A stretch of 33,446 nt of DNA from Mageeibacillus sp. UBA4314 (GCA_002394605.1 DGUI01000034.1:1-33446); one strand, 5' to 3'. Positions 7,233 through 15,628 are shown, numbered from the stretch's first letter. A program made the numbers and translations. Notes: generated by a model not told the origin, from the sequence alone.

Positions 7233-8616
7233 GATATTCCGCAGATTATCAGTAAAGGTGTTCCTGATATCATTTACCGTGCAGGTCATATCAGGTCTTC
7301 TCATATGCTTTATCCTTTATTCACAGACCCCGGAGATGCTCTACTCCCCTCTTGAGGAATTGAACGATCTGATCGAATCACTCGAAAGCGCACAGCATTA
7401 TGACGGCGATAAGATGATAGATGACTTCATCAGGAGAACCGGCATCGATCTTGCCATCTTTGATGAAGAGTCTTATGTTGCCGGCAAGCGCAACGACCCG
7501 GTTGACGATATCGGCGAACTGACCTTGAAGAAGCCGGCTGATGTGACCGTTGCATTTGTGAAGATCGGCGACAAAGGAAAGATGGGGGCTTTCGGATTAA
7601 AGTTCAAGGGCGATCCTGTTGAGTATATCGTTCTGTATTTCTATAACGGCGAGAACCATAATCTGGTTCCCAGGGCACTTGCAGGAAGCTACAAACTGAT
7701 AATCGCAGCTGTTGTTTGTGTGGCGTTTATCAGTTCGCTCATATACGCATTCCTGTTCGCCCGTCCTGTCAGGAAACTCAGCAAAGTCTCAAGGCAGATG
7801 GCACAGATGGATTTCACGGCTCATTGTGACACAAAGCGCAAAGATGAGATCGGCGATCTTGCAAGGGACCTCAACCTGATGTCTTCAACACTTGATCAGA
7901 AGATCAGTAAGCTTGAGGATGAGATAACGAGAGTCAAGGAACTTGAGAGTCAGAAAGAGATGTTTTTCGCAGCGGCCTCGCATGAGCTTAAGACACCCGT
8001 TACCGTACTGGAAGGGCACTTAAGGGGCATGATCGATGGTATAGGTCCATATGAGGACCACGACGAATACCTGGCAAGGTCCCTAAGGACCGTCAAGCAG
8101 ATGGAATCACTTATAAATGAGATCCTTACCGTATCCAGGATGCAGTCCGCAGATGACGTTGTCACTACGGAAGTTGACATGGCTGAAGTTATCGATGGCA
8201 GGGTAAAAGCATCTGAAGAACTATTTACGATCAGAAACATAAAAGTAAACAAAGATACCGGTGAAGGATTGATGTTCAAAGGCAATGCCGAGCTTACTTC
8301 GCTTGCTGTGGGATCGTTCATAAGCAATGCCGTATTCTACTCTTCAGAAGGATCCGTGATCGACATAACCGCAAAGTCCATTGATAAACAGATCGTAACG
8401 AAGATCCTTAACAGGGGTTCTCATATTGATGAGGCTGATCTTCCCCACCTCTTCGAACCGTTCTACAGGGCTGATTCCTCAAGGAGCAAAAAGAGCGGCG
8501 GGAGCGGTCTGGGGCTTTACCTTGCCAAGCTCATCATCACCAAACAGGGCGGCGAAGCAGACCTTGTCAACAGCGATGACGGTGTCCTTGCAACGATGAC
8601 CCTTCCCTCCACATAA
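7222..8616 (+). CDS. Sensor histidine kinase (HAMP, HisKA, HATPase)
   Basis: The 464-residue protein has membrane segments at about 12-33 and 158-180 enclosing an extracellular sensor of about 120 residues, then HAMP (about 178-230), HisKA with His254 in AAASHELKTPV, and HATPase_c with FISNAVFYSSEG (N box) and GGSGLGLYLAK (G2 box). The start is probably the TTG at 7222, since the next ATG would cut into the first membrane segment. It overlaps the response regulator by 11 bp and is its obvious partner. The extracellular sensor is unlike domains I know; the layout recalls VanS/BceS-like envelope-stress kinases, but the signal is unknown. Confidence 0.92.
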   Translation: MISKIFRRLSVKVFLISFTVQVISGLLICFILYSQTPEMLYSPLEELNDLIESLESAQHYDGDKMIDDFIRRTGIDLAIFDEESYVAGKRNDPVDDIGELTLKKPADVTVAFVKIGDKGKMGAFGLKFKGDPVEYIVLYFYNGENHNLVPRALAGSYKLIIAAVVCVAFISSLIYAFLFARPVRKLSKVSRQMAQMDFTAHCDTKRKDEIGDLARDLNLMSSTLDQKISKLEDEITRVKELESQKEMFFAAASHELKTPVTVLEGHLRGMIDGIGPYEDHDEYLARSLRTVKQMESLINEILTVSRMQSADDVVTTEVDMAEVIDGRVKASEELFTIRNIKVNKDTGEGLMFKGNAELTSLAVGSFISNAVFYSSEGSVIDITAKSIDKQIVTKILNRGSHIDEADLPHLFEPFYRADSSRSKKSGGSGLGLYLAKLIITKQGGEADLVNSDDGVLATMTLPST

Positions 8617-8624
8617 AATCCATA
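8608..8624 (+). promoter_or_regulatory. Direct-repeat operator ahead of the esterase gene
   Basis: TCCACA (8608-8613) and TCCATA (8619-8624) are spaced 11 bp apart and joined by an A-rich link, as at 6529-6545. The site overlaps the last codons of the kinase gene and lies about 20 bp upstream of the -35 box at 8644, a position suited to activation by the response regulator. Confidence 0.55.
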
Positions 8625-8643
8625 AAACCTCCCTTTGCACTCC

Positions 8644-8672
8644 TTGTTCATCTGATAACATCACGGTATCAA
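8644..8672 (+). promoter_or_regulatory. Probable promoter of the esterase lipoprotein gene
   Basis: TTGTTC (8644-8649), a 17-nt spacer and TATCAA (8667-8672), followed by an AAAGGAG ribosome site 8 nt before the ATG at 8692. Both hexamers are imperfect, consistent with a promoter needing an activator. Confidence 0.45.
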
Positions 8673-8691
8673 CAACAAAGGAGACAGACAT

Positions 8692-10098
8692 ATGAACAGA
8701 TCTTCCACTAAATTATTATCAGCGATCCTTACCGGAACGATGATGCTTTGCATGACCGGATGCACTTACGCCAGGACTGAGCCTTCCTCTCATGAGCGTT
8801 TCCGGCTCACAGATCACATGACACAAAAAGAACTCGAAAGGGCTGAGAAAACAGACTTCCTTCTCCCGGATCACCCCTGGGAACAGTATATGAACAAAAA
8901 TGCCGACACAAGCTTTGACTATCTTAAGGACAAGATATATCTCGGTAAGGAATATGGGGCTCTGATCTACGGAGAACCGCTGTTCAACGCAGTTCCAAAG
9001 GCCGATTATGACGGAGGTCCCGGAAGCATCGTCTTCCTGCACGCTGACATGTCCGAAGAACTGATCAGATATGATGATTACGAAGATCTGAAGGCAAAAC
9101 TGAGAGCTGCTTACGACAAGGAAATCGCATCAGGTTATCCGAAGGTTCCTGCTGACAATAATTATGACATTACCATCAAACTGTATGATGCTGTCATCAA
9201 CAAAACAGCAGAACTGATCGACAACAGTGTCATCAGTGAATACATGGATCATTACTATGCCAATAATGGAAACAATAATGACCAGGACAGCATGTACTGG
9301 CAGATGGATGACAGGGAAGTCGCAGGGATCAGGGACAGCATCAGCGAATACCATTTATACGACGAAGAACTGGATACAGGCTTCGTCATCCACGTAACGA
9401 CACCGCCTTCATATGACAGCACCAGGTCTTATCCTGCGCTTGTAATGACTGATGCAGTATGGAGATTTTGCGATGTTCCTTCGCTTTACGATGCGATGGC
9501 GGCAGGAACTGCGGACAAACAGTATCTTGTAACGATAGGATTCGAATACGACATAGACGGCTGGGACAATGAAGTTCGCGGCAATATCCTGTGCGATCAC
9601 AAGAAGGAATTTCTGGACTTCATTACGGATAACATGATGCCGTACCTGAACAATCTGTATGACTTTGATCATGATGCTTCCACACTGTTCGGACACTCCC
9701 AGGGCGGAGTCTTCACGCACTATGCTGCTTTCAACTATGACAGATATGAGAACAGGCCTTTCGGGAAGTACATAATAGCAAGTCCAACCTTCTGGACGCC
9801 TTATTTTACGGATGTCAGCGACTATGCTGAGTATAGGAACGAATATGGTTACTGGGAGAGGAACAGTTCATATGACAAGACATTGTTCATAACAGCCGGT
9901 GATCAGGAAGACGCTGATTACGAAGAATACTACGGTGACAACGATTCAACCACTGAAGGCGTTAACCATCTTAAAGAGCGCCTTGATATGCACGGGGTAA
10001 GTTCATATCAGATAAAGATCTATAAGAGCCATCACTATCAGTATGTACATGATATGCTCATTGAATACCTGAGTGAACAATTTAAGAGAGTGATATAA
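8692..10098 (+). CDS. Secreted esterase-like lipoprotein (alpha/beta hydrolase)
   Basis: The 468-residue protein has a lipoprotein signal with lipobox MTGC (Cys24). An N-terminal region of about 200 residues, rich in Asp, Tyr and Asn, has no domain I recognise. The C-terminal part (about 225-465) resembles the putative-esterase family (Fes/EstD-like): YPALVMTDAVWR, the nucleophile elbow FGHSQGGVF with Ser336, and SHHYQYVHD with His447 or His448. Family members cleave ester bonds of siderophores, S-formylglutathione or acylated sugars. The gene follows the two-component pair and carries the same direct repeat, so it is a likely regulated target. Its stop region overlaps the -10 box of the next gene. 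Confidence 0.82.
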   Translation: MNRSSTKLLSAILTGTMMLCMTGCTYARTEPSSHERFRLTDHMTQKELERAEKTDFLLPDHPWEQYMNKNADTSFDYLKDKIYLGKEYGALIYGEPLFNAVPKADYDGGPGSIVFLHADMSEELIRYDDYEDLKAKLRAAYDKEIASGYPKVPADNNYDITIKLYDAVINKTAELIDNSVISEYMDHYYANNGNNNDQDSMYWQMDDREVAGIRDSISEYHLYDEELDTGFVIHVTTPPSYDSTRSYPALVMTDAVWRFCDVPSLYDAMAAGTADKQYLVTIGFEYDIDGWDNEVRGNILCDHKKEFLDFITDNMMPYLNNLYDFDHDASTLFGHSQGGVFTHYAAFNYDRYENRPFGKYIIASPTFWTPYFTDVSDYAEYRNEYGYWERNSSYDKTLFITAGDQEDADYEEYYGDNDSTTEGVNHLKERLDMHGVSSYQIKIYKSHHYQYVHDMLIEYLSEQFKRVI

Positions 10099-10099
10099 T
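10091..10099 (+). promoter_or_regulatory. Extended -10 promoter giving a leaderless HAD-phosphatase mRNA
   Basis: TGATATAAT overlaps the stop codon of the esterase gene and ends 6 nt (CAGTTT) before the ATG at 10106. No ribosome site lies in between. Confidence 0.6.
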
Positions 10100-10105
10100 C
10101 AGTTT

Positions 10106-10822
10106 ATGCACCATAGCTTTCTATTTGATCTTGATCAGACTCTACTTGATTTTCACGCTTCAGAGCGTAAGGCACTGGAGATAGTCGTTACTGCGAACGG
10201 GCTTAAGTTCACGGAAGATACATATGAACATTTCAAGGCATTGAACAAGTCTCTCTGGCTTAAGCTCGAGACCGGTGCCATCAGCCGCAGAGAACTGTTC
10301 ACGATAAGGTTTACGGATCTGTTTAACTACTGTGAGGGGGATCATTCAGGGCTCGATCCCCTCAAGGTCAACGACGATTTCATTTACACGATGTCCATAA
10401 ACGGAGTCCTGATGGACGGAGCCTTGGAATTCGTTAAGAAGATCAAGTCTGAGATACCTGATTCCAGGATATACATAATCTCAAACGGGGCTACAATCAA
10501 TGCCATGGGCAGGATGAAGTCGACCGGTCTCGACAGATACGTGGAGAAGCTCTACATAAGCGAATCCATGGGTGTTACAAAGCCAGACAAGGAATTCTTC
10601 GACATAGTCACCGGCGAGATAGGTGAACCGGAAGCCTCTTATATCGTCATCGGTGATTCACTTACCTCAGACATGTTAGGTGCCAAGAATGCCTCCCTCA
10701 CTTCTGTCTGGTTCAGGCCGCAAGGTGATATCAGAAGTGCCATGAGTGCATATAGCATTGATTACTGCGCCTCTGACTTTGACGAATTGTTCAAAGTGCT
10801 CAAAATGGCTGTCACCCCTTGA
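10106..10822 (+). CDS. HAD family hydrolase, YjjG/YfnB-like nucleotidase
   Basis: The 238-residue protein carries the four HAD motifs: FDLDQT with the Asp8 nucleophile and Asp10, SNGAT (motif II), Lys in TKPDKEFFD (motif III) and IGDSLTSDMLGAKNA (motif IV). A helical cap lies between motifs I and II. FDLDQTLLDFHASE, a following Ala-rich helix and the overall length best fit the YjjG/YfnB group, which dephosphorylates pyrimidine nucleoside 5'-monophosphates including non-canonical ones. Another HAD phosphatase role cannot be excluded. Its mRNA is probably leaderless. Confidence 0.88.
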   Translation: MHHSFLFDLDQTLLDFHASERKALEIVVTANGLKFTEDTYEHFKALNKSLWLKLETGAISRRELFTIRFTDLFNYCEGDHSGLDPLKVNDDFIYTMSINGVLMDGALEFVKKIKSEIPDSRIYIISNGATINAMGRMKSTGLDRYVEKLYISESMGVTKPDKEFFDIVTGEIGEPEASYIVIGDSLTSDMLGAKNASLTSVWFRPQGDIRSAMSAYSIDYCASDFDELFKVLKMAVTP

Positions 10823-10835
10823 TAATATCGGACTC

Positions 10836-10846
10836 TATTATATAAT
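10836..10846 (+). promoter_or_regulatory. -10 region of the SulP transporter gene
   Basis: Overlapping TATTAT (10836-10841) and TATAAT (10841-10846) predict transcription near 10850, giving a leader of about 25 nt with GGAG 6 nt before the ATG at 10877. Confidence 0.45.
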
Positions 10847-10876
10847 CCTGTGGTCAATCTGATCATGGAGTATGTT

Positions 10877-12535
10877 ATGAAAGAATTTAAGCCAAAACTC
10901 TTCTCGGTAATGAAGGATTATACGGGTTCACAGCTCGTAAAGGATATTGTCGCAGGCATCATCGTTGCCATAATCGCACTTCCCCTGTCGATCGCGCTTG
11001 CCATCGCTTCCGGTGTCGGACCTGAAGCCGGTATCTACACGGCCATCGTAGCGGGATTCATCGTCTCATTCCTTGGCGGAAGCCGCGTCCAGATCGCAGG
11101 TCCTACGGCTGCTTTTGCAACGATCGTTGCAGGCATCGTCATGAAGGATGGCACGGAGGGACTTATCGTAGCGACCATCATGGCAGGAATCATCCTGATA
11201 ATAATGGGCCTTTGCAGGTTCGGAAGCCTTCTCAAGTACATTCCTGACCCGATCACGACCGGGTTTACAGCAGGTATCGCAGTCACGCTCTTTATCGGTC
11301 AGATCAAGGATTTCACCGGCATAACATACCAGAACGGAGAGAAGCCTGTCGAGACTGCAGAGAAGATCGAAGCGCTCATAAAGAACATATCTACGATCAA
11401 CTGGACAGGTGTCCTTATCGGACTGCTCGCTCTTGCAATACTTATCATCTGGCCGATGATCTTCAAGAAGATCCCGGGGTCATTCATAGCGGTCATTGTC
11501 ACGGCTGCAATAGTTGAGATCTTCCACCTCGATGTAAATACGATCGGGAAATCATTTTCAGATATAACTGCAGGTCTTCCCGGACTGAGCATAAACGCTT
11601 CTATGTTCTCGTTCACGATGATCAGGGAACAGCTGACGAACGCGATCACGATCGCATTCCTTGCAGGCGTTGAATCGCTGCTCTCAGCTGTTGTGGCTGA
11701 CAGTATGATCGGATCCAAGCACCGTCCGAACGCCGAACTTGTCGCTCAGGGCGTCGGCAACATCGCGTCTGCTTGCTTCGGAGGCATCCCTGCTACTGGT
11801 GCCATCGCCAGAACGGCAGCAAACATCAAGAACGGAGTCCGTACTCCCATCGCAGGAATGGTACACTCCGTAACTCTGCTCATCGTTGTGGTGTTCCTTA
11901 TGCCTTTCGCGAAGCTCATCCCCATGCCCTGCATTGCTGCGATCCTGTTCCAGGTCGCATACAACATGAGCGGTTGGCGCAGATTCGTCAAGCAGCTGAA
12001 GAGTTCGCCCAAGAGCGATATCATCGTGCTCGTTATCACTTTCGTACTCACTGTCATCTTCGATCTTGTCGTTGCGATCGAGGTCGGCGTCCTTCTCGCC
12101 GCTGTATTGTTCATGCACAGGATGAGCGAAGTAACACAGGTCGAGGGCTGGAAAGACGTCGATCCCGAGAACGATCCCGACAGCATCATCCTCCGCGTGC
12201 TTCCCCAAAATACGATCGTATATGAGATCAACGGACCCATGTTCTTCGCAACGGCCGGCAAGATCCTTCAGATCTCACCCAAGGAAGGAACAAAGGTGCT
12301 CGTACTCCGTATGAGGAGCGTAAGCGCCATTGACGCAACTGCCATGCGCAATCTTGAACTCCTTTACGAAGACTGCTGTCAAAGGAATGTTCAGCTCGTT
12401 ATGTCACATGTCAATGAGCAGCCGATGCACGTCATCACCAAAGCAGGTTTTGACAAAAAGCTCGGTGAGGAAAACTTCTGTCCTCACATTGACGATGCAC
12501 TTGCAAGAGCAGAACAGATAGTTACTGTCCGCTGA
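10877..12535 (+). CDS. SulP-family inorganic anion transporter with STAS domain
   Basis: The 552-residue protein is a complete SulP/SLC26 transporter. About a dozen membrane segments span residues 20-420, including the conserved start (DIVAGIIVAIIALPLSIALAIASGVGPEAGIY), RVQIAGPTAAFATIVAG and a later FGGIPATGAIARTAANI. A cytoplasmic STAS domain (about 430-545) follows, with LVLRMRSVSAIDATAMRNL. Relatives carry sulfate, bicarbonate or dicarboxylates, usually with H+ or Na+; the substrate here is unknown. A GTG at 10850 is in frame, but GGAG 6 nt before the ATG at 10877 favours the shorter form. Its 3' end overlaps the convergent reductase gene by 14 bp. Confidence 0.93.
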   Translation: MKEFKPKLFSVMKDYTGSQLVKDIVAGIIVAIIALPLSIALAIASGVGPEAGIYTAIVAGFIVSFLGGSRVQIAGPTAAFATIVAGIVMKDGTEGLIVATIMAGIILIIMGLCRFGSLLKYIPDPITTGFTAGIAVTLFIGQIKDFTGITYQNGEKPVETAEKIEALIKNISTINWTGVLIGLLALAILIIWPMIFKKIPGSFIAVIVTAAIVEIFHLDVNTIGKSFSDITAGLPGLSINASMFSFTMIREQLTNAITIAFLAGVESLLSAVVADSMIGSKHRPNAELVAQGVGNIASACFGGIPATGAIARTAANIKNGVRTPIAGMVHSVTLLIVVVFLMPFAKLIPMPCIAAILFQVAYNMSGWRRFVKQLKSSPKSDIIVLVITFVLTVIFDLVVAIEVGVLLAAVLFMHRMSEVTQVEGWKDVDPENDPDSIILRVLPQNTIVYEINGPMFFATAGKILQISPKEGTKVLVLRMRSVSAIDATAMRNLELLYEDCCQRNVQLVMSHVNEQPMHVITKAGFDKKLGEENFCPHIDDALARAEQIVTVR

Positions 12536-13334
12536 AGATCTTCTCTGCCCTCTCCGTAGTCAGGCGCCTCTTCTCAAGAGTCTTCTCGAACAGGAGATCC
12601 GCTGTCTTTGGAAATCCCTCATAGACAACGCGGGTGCCTTCCTCGGTGATACCACCCTTTGTCGCGACCCTTGTCACGACCTCATCGAAAGTCATGTCCT
12701 TGCTTAACATCAGATCGCCCGTCGCACTTATCGTGGAGAGCACCATCTTTACGATCATATCCCTGGGAATGTCTGTATGGCCTTCGGCGGAATTGCAGAT
12801 CACATCAAATATCGAAGCAATAAAACCGGGCATGCAGCTTACAAGTTCAGAACCCATGCCCATCTCATCCTCCGGCAGTTCTATAACGTCTCCGATGCAT
12901 TTGAGGAGTTCTGTCAGGGCGTCCTTCTTATCCTGCTCAACACCCTCATCAAAACAGACCAGGGTCTGCGACCTGCCTATCTCAGCTGTCAAGCTTGGAA
13001 TGACCTTTGCCATCCTGCAGTCTATTACCTTGTGCATTGAATCAAATGAAACACTGCCGTTAAGAGATACCACGAGCGCGTCTTGTGACACAGTATCTGC
13101 GATCTCTTCTATGACATGCTTCAGATCAACAGGCCTGACGCAGACGAAGATCATGTCAGCGTTTTGTGCCAGTTCAGTATTTGTGGTGATCTGCGCGATG
13201 CCTATGGCTTCCTGAACTTTATCAGGCGTCCTGTTAGATACATACAGATCCTGCCTGCTGACATTCCCGGCTTCAGAGAACTTCCAGAGCATCATCCTGC
13301 CCATACTGCCATATCCGATGATCCCGGTCTTCAT
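12522..13334 (-). CDS. Pyrroline-5-carboxylate reductase family protein (ProC/ComER-like)
   Basis: The 270-residue protein starts with a Rossmann fold (GIIGYGSMG at residues 5-12) and continues with MIFVCVRPVDLKHVIEEI and VVSLNGSVSF, which are hallmarks of the P5C reductase family. The C-terminal dimer domain contains VATKGGITEEG where true ProC usually reads TSPGGTT-like, so it may be a ComER-type paralogue rather than the proline biosynthetic enzyme. If it is ProC, it reduces pyrroline-5-carboxylate to proline with NAD(P)H. No other proline gene is nearby. A GGAGG site 8 nt before the ATG supports the start. Confidence 0.8.
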   Translation of the reverse strand: MKTGIIGYGSMGRMMLWKFSEAGNVSRQDLYVSNRTPDKVQEAIGIAQITTNTELAQNADMIFVCVRPVDLKHVIEEIADTVSQDALVVSLNGSVSFDSMHKVIDCRMAKVIPSLTAEIGRSQTLVCFDEGVEQDKKDALTELLKCIGDVIELPEDEMGMGSELVSCMPGFIASIFDVICNSAEGHTDIPRDMIVKMVLSTISATGDLMLSKDMTFDEVVTRVATKGGITEEGTRVVYEGFPKTADLLFEKTLEKRRLTTERAEKIFSGQ

Positions 13335-13363
13335 ATCCTTGGCCTCCGTTGATGTTTTTTTAC

Positions 13364-13372
13364 ATTATAGCA
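13364..13372 (-). promoter_or_regulatory. Extended -10 promoter of the ProC-like gene
   Basis: Minus-strand TGCTATAAT predicts a start near 13357 and a leader of about 23 nt holding the GGAGG site. Confidence 0.6.
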
Positions 13373-13414
13373 CCCGGATAATCCCCCTTAACCGCAGGTT
13401 CCATAAACTTTTTA

Positions 13415-13455
13415 TTGTGAAAGTATAAACATTCGTCTAGTATTTGAAGTATAAT
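13415..13455 (+). promoter_or_regulatory. Promoter region of the zinc-ribbon membrane protein gene
   Basis: TTGTGA (13415-13420) stands 17 nt before TAGTAT (13438-13443); a perfect TATAAT follows at 13450-13455 without a clear -35. Either could drive the gene at 13494, whose GGAGGG ribosome site lies just before the ATG. Confidence 0.4.
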
Positions 13456-13493
13456 CATACAGCAAGTGTTTTACATCGATGGAGGGACAGTAA

Positions 13494-14378
13494 ATGAAGA
13501 TTGTTGACCTTAAGTGCCCCAACTGCAGCGGCAGTCTCACAAAAGAGGGGGATAACCTGATATGCAGTTCATGCGGAGCAGCTTTCGCGATCGATTATGA
13601 TGATTCCGATGTGGAATACGAGAAACTCCAGAGCGAGGCAGAACGTGAAGAGAGGCGCCTCGCCCATGAGAAGGAGCTGCTCGAGAAAGAATACGAACTT
13701 AAGCGTCAGGCTGAGATAGATGCCGAGAAGAGACAGCAGAAGCGTGAACGCCAGAAGTTTATAAAAGCAGGCGTAAGGAAACTGATATCTACAGTTATCT
13801 CCATGGCCATTATTGCAGCGATCGCATTCGGTGCTTATAAGCTTATGATGTATATTAAGGATACCAGGCAGGCCGCCGGCGGATCAGGCTATTCTGCGAT
13901 CCCTACTCCCGCCCCCAATTACAATATCACCCCTGATGATTTGAAAGGCCAGCTTGATGAGTTCATCGAGGTTGGCAAGAAAGCACAGATGAAGATAGAT
14001 CAGTGTGCAGTCAAGAACAAAAATGGCGCTATTAGGTACTATGACAAAAAGGGTGCTGAATATGTTGACGGTTACATCATTAACGGCATTCCCGATAAGA
14101 AGGAAAGCAGAGCCAACAGGCTTGTCCTGATCTACAAGGTCAAATGGCAGAACGGCAAGACGAAGAAGTCATGCTATGACGCCGTGTATTTTGAAGGACT
14201 GAAGGTTAACCCCTCAGGAGGAGTAATAAGCGATTTTGCTGCTGAGACGATCATGAGGAGCGACGCTGCCTGGGGCTGGGCGATGGCCTACAGCTTTGAG
14301 GAATATGATCAGTGCTACAGAGAGAATGTTACGGCATTGGGCGGTACTGTAACCAAGCTGGACGATAAGAAATCTTAA
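13494..14378 (+). CDS. Zinc-ribbon, coiled-coil, single-pass membrane protein
   Basis: The 294-residue protein has an N-terminal zinc ribbon (CPNC at 8-11, CSSC at 24-27), a highly charged coiled coil rich in Glu, Lys and Arg (about 40-95), one membrane segment (about 97-120), and a C-terminal domain of about 170 residues. That domain contains a tract reading LIYKVKWQNGKTKKSCYDAVYFEGL. The zinc ribbon should be cytoplasmic and the C-terminus outside. I do not recognise the outer domain. GGAGGGACAG before the ATG supports the start. The stop codon shares TTAA with that of the convergent gene at 14375. Confidence 0.78.
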   Translation: MKIVDLKCPNCSGSLTKEGDNLICSSCGAAFAIDYDDSDVEYEKLQSEAEREERRLAHEKELLEKEYELKRQAEIDAEKRQQKRERQKFIKAGVRKLISTVISMAIIAAIAFGAYKLMMYIKDTRQAAGGSGYSAIPTPAPNYNITPDDLKGQLDEFIEVGKKAQMKIDQCAVKNKNGAIRYYDKKGAEYVDGYIINGIPDKKESRANRLVLIYKVKWQNGKTKKSCYDAVYFEGLKVNPSGGVISDFAAETIMRSDAAWGWAMAYSFEEYDQCYRENVTALGGTVTKLDDKKS

Positions 14379-15154
14379 TCCTGTCTTTCACCGGCGATCT
14401 TCCTTAAAAAGCCGATCGTTCTGTCCGGATCGGTGAATATCCTCTCCCCATTACTTCCGAATGTGACAAATGATTCAAGGGAGCCATCATCCACGTATGC
14501 CTCCACAGGGTCCTCACAGAGCTCTCTTACCCATTCTTTGATCGCGGGATAAAGCTCATAAGGAATATCGTGTTCTGTTACAACGCCATTATCGTACAGA
14601 CTTACTACTACCCTGCCGTCTTCGATCACAAGAGTACTGGCCTTCCTGTCCTGCTCTAAGGGCAGTATCACGGCAGGAGATGTGTTTACGGGCTTATAGT
14701 AGATCTGATGGCATACCGACTTAAGATCAAAGTCACCATCTGGGAGCTTGTGATAAGGATAACAGTGATCGATCACTCCGCGTTCATCGAGCGGCTCTCC
14801 GGAATCATCCCTGAGATCTTCAAGCATCTTAAGGAGCAGGGCATCATCCATGTCATAATATCCGATATCAGATCCCTCGCATATCTCTACCACAGCAGCA
14901 GTCTTCCTGCCGTTATACTCACTGACGCATGGAAAGAATCCGCGCTTCTTCCCGGTACACTGACCAAGAACATCACTAACGAACTTCTGTGCCCTCTTAG
15001 TTGACACGGCATAATCAAGACCGTCAAAAGTCAGCAGATACGAACCGGCGTCAGAATCCGTAAGCCTGATGTCGTTATTGACGGGAATGCCTCCCATCAC
15101 GGCATTATCAGCAATGTAACGCTCCAGATCCCTATATGCTATATATACACTCAT
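14375..15154 (-). CDS. Conserved-looking protein of unknown function
   Basis: The 259-residue protein has no signal peptide or membrane segment and no motif I recognise. It is acidic, has one region with strand-like alternation (TLVIEDGRVVVSLYDNGVV), and contains scattered Cys and Asp without a metal-site pattern. A longer in-frame start exists upstream, but AGAGG 7 nt before the ATG at 15154 supports the shorter form. Its start lies one nt after the stop of the upstream lipoprotein gene (TAAGATG), so the two form an operon. Codon use matches the neighbours. Confidence 0.65.
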   Translation of the reverse strand: MSVYIAYRDLERYIADNAVMGGIPVNNDIRLTDSDAGSYLLTFDGLDYAVSTKRAQKFVSDVLGQCTGKKRGFFPCVSEYNGRKTAAVVEICEGSDIGYYDMDDALLLKMLEDLRDDSGEPLDERGVIDHCYPYHKLPDGDFDLKSVCHQIYYKPVNTSPAVILPLEQDRKASTLVIEDGRVVVSLYDNGVVTEHDIPYELYPAIKEWVRELCEDPVEAYVDDGSLESFVTFGSNGERIFTDPDRTIGFLRKIAGERQD

Positions 15155-15155
15155 C

Positions 15156-15560
15156 TTACTGCCTCTCAAAGACCATCTTGCTGTAGTTGTCACCATCGCC
15201 GACCTCGTATGTGAATGTATCACCATCGAGATTTACTGAAGCAAAGGTATACCCCTTAGGCATCTTGAATTCATATGAACCGTTTCCGAGGTCCGCCAGC
15301 TCGAAAGTGATCTCTACCGGCTTCTTTGCAAGAGGCAGCTCACAGGTATACTTAACCTCTTTGCCGGAGATCTCATACTTCTCCGATATTCCCATCTTCT
15401 CAAGTTCATCAGAAGATGTCTTCTTTCCGTTCTTATCAAATTCCTCAACGAGGATCCATGTTCCCTCGATCCCTTTATCCTTAGCGCTCCCGCACCCCGC
15501 AGACATCATCATGCCGATGAGCAGGAACGGAAGGAGCATGATGATCTTCAACTTACCCAT
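15156..15560 (-). CDS. Small lipoprotein, lipocalin-like beta-barrel
   Basis: The 134-residue protein has a lipoprotein signal with lipobox SAGC (about residues 20-23). The mature part has IEGTWILVEEFDKNGKK, alternating strands and a late DGDTFTYEVGDGDNYSKMVFERQ. This resembles the short lipocalin-like or META-type barrels found in many Bacillota lipoproteins. The function is unknown. It is first in an operon with the gene at 14375 and shares an intergenic region with the divergent pheST promoter. Confidence 0.7.
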   Translation of the reverse strand: MGKLKIIMLLPFLLIGMMMSAGCGSAKDKGIEGTWILVEEFDKNGKKTSSDELEKMGISEKYEISGKEVKYTCELPLAKKPVEITFELADLGNGSYEFKMPKGYTFASVNLDGDTFTYEVGDGDNYSKMVFERQ

Positions 15561-15598
15561 AACCGTGATAAACCCTTTCGCATTGTTGAACTTCCAAT

Positions 15599-15604
15599 AT
15601 TATA
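15599..15604 (-). promoter_or_regulatory. -10 box of the lipoprotein operon
   Basis: Minus-strand TATAAT about 38 nt before the lipoprotein start codon; no clear -35 is visible. It is divergent from the pheST promoter, 25 bp away. Confidence 0.4.
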
Positions 15605-15628
15605 CAATAAGAAGGATCAGTATCCGCC

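Noticed and set aside
11684..12261. Long open frames antisense to, or in another frame of, the SulP gene.
   Set aside because: They lie wholly inside a well-supported transporter gene, lack ribosome sites and show low-complexity Arg/His/Asp content typical of shadow frames.
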